From: Oikopleura dioica
Lineage: Eukaryota > Chordata > Appendicularia > Copelata > Oikopleuridae
NCBI GenBank assembly: GCA_907165135.1
Contig: OU015567.1
Span: 6,019,001 to 6,083,000, forward strand
DNA length: 64,000 bases
Reading direction: 5' to 3'
In this document: in pieces, positions 59,582 to 64,000 of the stretch
How positions within the stretch are numbered: position 1 is the first letter of the stretch
How the letters are laid out: each line of letters opens with the position of its first letter
Position numbers and translations under genes: made by a program
The notes under the pieces: model-generated
Told to the model about the DNA's origin: nothing
Databases searched by the model: none
What the model saw: only the letters and a program-made list of their open reading frames with translations

Positions 59582-60974
59582 ATGATGGAGCTGGAGCTCA
59601 TGAAAACTTCGCTGCCTCATGCTTGTATGAACGCGGAACTGCCGTCAGAGAAATCGATGATCACCAATGACGACATCGTCGAGGTGGTCGATTCTGGAAT
59701 CAGCGAAAGCGACAAAACTTTGGAGTTCGACGAGACATTGAACAACGCGATTATTCGACCCAACTTGGACAGCATCAGACGCATTCTCGGAGCGGATGGA
59801 ACTGAGCAAGCGCGAAAAGTTGTGGAAGAAAACACAGGGCTCATTCCAAAGTTTTACAAGGTAAGATCAGCTTTTCGAATCGAAAATAGAATTGCCCAAA
59901 TTCTAGCCCTACAAACTGCTCGAACAAACCGAATCTGGCAAGACTGTATCGCTCTACAAATGCAACTTCTGCGAGCAAGGTATGACTCATCCCTTCCTTG
60001 CTAAATTAATGTCCCTATCTGTAGTCTATCGAGGACACAACAGTATCGTCTACCACTGCCGCCGACACATTGGCGATTATCCATATCGCTGCGATGACTG
60101 TGGCTTCGTCGAGGTGTGCAAGGTCCGTCTTGAATGCTTGTTTCCCTCCTTTTTAAAGCTGTTTTCTAGTCTGGCCTCTCGTCTCACATGAATCGGACGG
60201 GTCACAAGAACTGTCGTAAAATCGACGCGACGCCCGTTCCCGGCCAGAACGCGGCCCAAGTCTCCACCCAAATCACCTCCAAAGCGCGCCCTCAAGCTGC
60301 CGATCTGGTAAATTGCCCTTTCCTTTGTTCCTTCATTTACGAATGATTATTTTCAGTTCAATCCCCTCAAAAGTCGCAATAATAAGCGTTCGCCCTCGTC
60401 CATGCCAGGTACGCCTTCTTCGCTAGAACCTTCCCTAATCTTCCCTAGATTATGTTCCATCAATGTCTCATTCGCCAAAACGCTCCAGAGTCGAGCAAAT
60501 CGACCTGCCAGTCCCAAATCCTCATCAAACTGCAAATCCCTGGAGGTAAAGAATCGCTCATCCTTCTGAACAAAAATTCACGAAAATTTATAGACCGGAT
60601 GTGCTCGAATCAATCAGAAATTTCCGCAAAAACTTTGACGCCGACGCTTTCAAAAGCTTCCAGAATAATCAGAAGAACTTTTGCATGGTCGGTGGCAAAG
60701 GCTTTTCGACGCCAAAAGCAGAATCCGATGAGGACTCTAAATTCAGGTACGTTTTTCTGACAATTTTTCTGAATAAAAAAATCTCTAAAGTGATCCAAAA
60801 TCGACGTCGGAGGACTCCGAAATCGAAGAAGTTGAAATCATAGAAGAGGAAGAGCCAGCCAAGCACTCGCAAAAGCCCTCCGAATCTACTAAAGAATGGA
60901 ATTTCTGCCAAAAGTGCCGAGCAGGATGGTACAAGAGCGAAGCCAATTTCCTCGTACACCCTTGTTTTGCCTAA
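59582..60974 (+). CDS. C2H2 zinc-finger protein, eight exons
   Basis: Exons 59582-59860, 59907-59979, 60025-60122, 60170-60307, 60357-60408, 60449-60545, 60594-60746 and 60791-60974 give 357 residues in consistent phase. The N-terminus is acidic (ITNDDIVEVVDSGISESD). Finger 1 is YKCNFCEQVYRGHNSIVYHC-RRH, finger 2 is YRCDDCGFVEVCKSGLSSHM-NRTGH. A basic Pro/Ser stretch (SRNNKRSPSSMP, SPKRSRVEQ) is a likely nuclear localisation signal. An acidic run (EVEIIEEEEPAK) precedes a C-terminal CxxC...HPC group (FCQKCRAGWYKSEANFLVHP) that may bind zinc. It is probably a nuclear DNA- or RNA-binding protein; family not recognised. Introns are about 40-50 nt and several splice a codon. Confidence 0.82.
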
Positions 60975-61591
60975 ATAATAATCTATCTTTTTGTAAATTA
61001 ATTTAACACTATCAAAAAGAGCACCTCACTTGCCTTGAAGAACAACAAAAAGAGCGGCTCGACATTCAAACTAAAAAAAATAAAGCCTCAATACTTCAAT
61101 CTTCTCAAAACAAATTGATCGTAGCCGTAATACACCTTTCTCTGTTTTCATCACTTCTTATCATTTTATACCTTCTTTTTTCCTCTTTTTTTTCTTGCAA
61201 ATCTTGTACAGAGAGTTATCTACTTCAAATGAACCTATCTATTGCAAATGACATTACTGTATATTTTCAAGACTGAAGTCTTGGCTCGTCAACCTTTGTA
61301 CAAATACCTGAGTCAGGGTCTGAAAAGCTCATATGAAAAGCCGCGCAGTGGCTTATTTATAAACGAAGCCGCGAAGCGGCTTTGCTAATAATTCTATTTG
61401 CGGCTTCGCTTATAAATAAGCCGCTGCGCGGCTTTTCATATGAGCTTTTCAGACCCTGACTCAGGTATTTCTATACAGTTTCCGTTGCTCAGACGGAAGT
61501 CATATGCAAAAATCTTCAAAAATAAAAAAAGTCCTACAAAAATAGTTTTTATACTTCGTTGTATTTACATTAAAATAACATATTCAAGTGC
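60975..61591. repeat. 3' flank of the zinc-finger gene holding a family-A repeat (61282-61480)
   Basis: The repeat runs from CTCGTCAACCTTTGTACAAA to CTGACTCAGGTATTTC with AAAGCCGC cores. The DNA before it is AT-rich and unremarkable. Confidence 0.8.
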
Positions 61592-61930
61592 TTATACAGG
61601 GGTTCCTTCATCGACACAGCCGATAGAAAGGATCCTCTTGAAAAGAGTTGAAATAGAAGAAAAGTTGTTGTTGTAAATATCTTGTCGGATTCGGTACTCT
61701 TCGATTTTCTGAACCTTTCTTTTTTCAACATGGGCTTTTCGCGTCTTTGGTCGAAGAGAAGTTGATGCTTTTCGTGTTTTTCGGGAAGTTTCGACCTTTT
61801 TCAGCGAGCGAGCGAAGAAGGCGTCCATTTCGGAAAGGGCTAGGTCGGAAGTTCGGGCAGCAATCATTGCGTTGGTGTTGTTGATGATGATTGTTGGTTT
61901 TGATGATATTTTGCCAAATCGACTCATCAT
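61592..61930 (-). CDS. Small basic protein, single exon
   Basis: The ATG at 61930 (or the adjacent one at 61927) opens about 112 codons on the minus strand. The sequence has a Ser/Asn/Ile-rich start (MSRFGKISSKPTIIINNTN), an ALSEMDAFFARSLKKVE helix and a strongly basic middle (SRKTRKASTSLRPKTRKAHV). It looks nuclear or nucleolar, but no family is recognised. The C-terminal 25 residues may be read-through. Confidence 0.5.
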   Translation of the reverse strand: MMSRFGKISSKPTIIINNTNAMIAARTSDLALSEMDAFFARSLKKVETSRKTRKASTSLRPKTRKAHVEKRKVQKIEEYRIRQDIYNNNFSSISTLFKRILSIGCVDEGTPV

Positions 61931-62489
61931 ACCTTTATACTGAATGGTTTGGAGCGCCAAAGAGATCTAATAATAACAGGTGAGCTCATTGTCAGGTGGC
62001 CATTACAGTCTAATGCGCAGGTGATACACTTAATGATCATCATTAGGGAGATTCGCCTGGCGATAAGCCTCGTAGCATACGATTTTATATGTTACATATA
62101 ATATGTACCTACCGATGATAGCAGACTCGAATCCGGGGTTACGCCGCCACTAAGAGAATCCTGTATTGCGATTGGCTGACCGGATAACCTGTTCGCCATC
62201 CGTGGCGAACAGCTTCAAATCCCGAGCAAAGGCCTGCTATCACCGGTATATATATATTATATACAGGTATACATACAGTTATTGGCGTACATTTTCACGC
62301 ACACTTATAGATCTGAAACCGATTTCCGTTCCGTTCTGACGGTGAATCACAAAGGTTTACACTTCAATCGGATATTTCAGACGTAAATGATCATTTTCAA
62401 ACCTTAAGAATGTGCGTCTTTTTTCGGAAAAAATAATCATTTTTCAACTGGAATAATTTCCATAAATTATGGACGATAATCATCTGCAC
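61931..62489. other. Intergenic, with a small imperfect palindrome (62112-62250)
   Basis: The arms CCGATGATAGCAG and the complement of CTGCTATCACCGG enclose GTTCGCCATCCGTGGCGAAC and TTCAAATCCCGAGC, which is B-box-like. A TATATATATTATATA run adjoins. Confidence 0.5.
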
Positions 62490-62497
62490 TATAAAAG
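62490..62497 (+). promoter_or_regulatory. TATA-box candidate
   Basis: TATAAAAG lies 41 nt upstream of the ATG at 62531, which predicts a transcription start at about 62520 and a very short leader. An alternative reading is an SL trans-splice acceptor TTTTTCAG ending at 62513. Confidence 0.45.
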
Positions 62498-62530
62498 CGA
62501 CCTGATTTTTCAGAAAAATGTAAATCAAAA

Positions 62531-62797
62531 ATGAAATTTGCCAAAATTACTCTTTTTTCTGCTGCTTTCGCTGATCTTCTCTCAATAAACCGAGCGATGA
62601 ATACCTTCAACTTCCATCGGAATTCTGATGAAAAGCTGATGTTGTCGCCGGAAGAGGATCGACTCCTCCAAAACATTTTCAGATTCAACAGCGCTATCGG
62701 CAAAGAATATGAGCGTTTCGTAATCCGCAAACAAGCGGAAACCTCTTTCAAGAGACAGAAAAATCTGAACTTCCGAAAGTATCACAATAAAACTTAA
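62531..62797 (+). CDS. Small secreted protein, single exon
   Basis: An 88-residue frame with a signal-like start (MKFAKITLFSAAFADLL), then charged helical sequence (MLSPEEDRLLQNIFRFN, KEYERFVIRKQAETSFKRQ). No cysteines occur after the signal, so it is not a disulfide-rich peptide. TATA box upstream, AATAAA-like signals downstream. No family recognised. Confidence 0.6.
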   Translation: MKFAKITLFSAAFADLLSINRAMNTFNFHRNSDEKLMLSPEEDRLLQNIFRFNSAIGKEYERFVIRKQAETSFKRQKNLNFRKYHNKT

Positions 62798-64000
62798 TCA
62801 TCTGGCAAAGGATCTGCCTTAATCCTTATTCAGTAAGTTCTTCATAAAAAAACAAAAAATCTTCTCTCAGTCAACTTTATTTCATGTTCTTCGTTTTAGT
62901 GTGCTCAAAAACATTTTCTTTGTAAATTTTTATTGGTTTTCTCTCACCTGTATTTTTCTATTTTATTTCATGTTTTTTCGATGTGTTCAATAATTGTGTG
63001 ATTTTTCTTGCAAAAGTTCATCTGGATAAAAATACGAATAAAACTTACTGAATAAAGGTTACTTCAAAGAGTTTATTTATCAAGAAAAAAATGAAGAATC
63101 ATTTTTTATTATCAAATACAGTAAGTTAACTTCCGTCTTAATTTCTTGAGAAGGAAATACCTTTCTCTATGTCTCTGTAGAAATTTCTGACCAGAAGGAC
63201 ATCTTTATAAGGCCAAGGTCGAGCGGCCCTGGCAGTGGGAAATCAACAAGTCTAAGGATGACTGAGCGTAGTAAAACTTTCAACTGACTAATTCGACAAA
63301 GAAAGGCCGCGCGCAGGGCACTTAAAATCATTATTCTCTTCAATCTTTTTAAGAGCCACGACGAAATATAAAAGAAAATTACGAAAATATTAAAAACATA
63401 AAAACAAAAGATAGAGAGAAAAGGAAGAACAATGAGCTCCAGAAGAGCGAGGTCAAAATCATCAAATAGCCTCAAATCGGTAAAATAAAAAATATAATTT
63501 TAAGGATCCCCAGTAGTATTATCCTTTTCGTTTTGCGCGTTCGCACTATTCTTCTGAGAACAAACATCGCGGGGCGCGCGCTCATTGGCGGGCGCTCCGC
63601 CAATAGCGCTCAAAATTTAAAATTCAAGTTCAAAATCATTTTTCTCAAAAGAGAAGTTTTGCATGTTTTGTGTTGTTGTTTGTATTGTTTTGGATTGTTC
63701 AACACGAATTCTTGAATAATTCATGTAATAGCCAGTATTTTTACCAGGTTTTTTTATAGATTTGCTTTCGAGAAAAAACACGAGAAGATATGAAGAAAAT
63801 CAACGAAGAAGAAATAAAGATAAGTAAAAAATTCAATAATTTTCTAATTTCAACATTAAATTTGGTGAGCAATGCGCTCCAGACTTAAAATAAGGGTTGA
63901 ATAAAAACTGGGAGAGCTTGGTATCACTTGTTTGGATCTCGGTCCTGGGAAGTTTCTCGCTCATAATTAGGCTTTTTTAGTATTAGTTAGATTTTTAAGT
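62798..64000. other. Non-coding or unresolved right end
   Basis: A minus-strand open frame at 63167-63470 has hydrophobic stretches (FLSIFCFYVFNIFVIFFYIS) but no ATG and no clear exon partner within the window. Confidence 0.4.

Overview
The window is nuclear DNA of a compact animal genome, most probably an appendicularian tunicate (Oikopleura dioica or a close relative). Reasons: a FoxP gene with the chordate/bilaterian order of zinc finger, leucine zipper and forkhead; many introns of only 40-60 nt with clean GT-AG ends; at least one intron that fits best as GG-AG (non-canonical G*-AG introns are known from larvaceans); closely packed genes, one pair possibly an operon; and a set of secreted lectin, CUB, kringle and Thr-rich proteins. 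The species call is inference. All gene models below were spliced by hand and kept only where the reading phase agreed across every junction.

Layout. 1-13.7 kb: no convincing gene; a long regulatory/repeat tract with palindromic MITE-like elements, GATA-motif clusters and a 1.35-kb foldback transposon (11238-12582). 13.7-25.3 kb: FoxP (+), 14 coding exons, 654 codons, with large repeat-filled introns in the 5' half and tiny introns through the forkhead. 25.6-28.1 kb: an apolipoprotein-D-like lipocalin and a TLC-domain membrane protein. 28.3-33.05 kb: a 1491-residue mannose-receptor-like protein (fibronectin type II, several C-type lectin domains, ShK-like domain, one membrane span). 33.4-35.9 kb: a divergent protein kinase whose catalytic loop is split by a 200-bp hAT-like MITE, followed 26 nt later by an unrecognised gene. 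36.0-38.8 kb, minus strand: a four-pass membrane protein and a two-kringle secreted protein. 40.2-41.9 kb: poorly resolved coding exons. 42.3-44.1 kb, minus strand: a secreted protein with two near-identical modules joined by a poly-Thr linker, a candidate extracellular-matrix or house protein. 44.9-49.5 kb: a 4.6-kb palindromic transposon with arms of 57-bp satellite repeats and a perfect 8-bp target duplication. 50.2-54.1 kb: a small PPxY membrane protein, a PIM-like kinase (minus) and a two-CUB mucin-like protein. 54.2-59.5 kb: mostly non-coding, with repeats and one small doubtful gene. 59.6-61.0 kb: a C2H2 zinc-finger protein with eight exons. 61.6-62.8 kb: two small single-exon genes. 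The rest is non-coding.

The most distinctive signal is the mobile DNA. Several unrelated outer inverted repeats carry the same GC-rich hairpin cores (GAAGCCGC...GCGGCTTC and AAAGCCGC...GCGGCTTT). Separately, the 9-mer GCGCTAGAA (or its complement) occurs eleven times, far above expectation, in coding and non-coding DNA alike.
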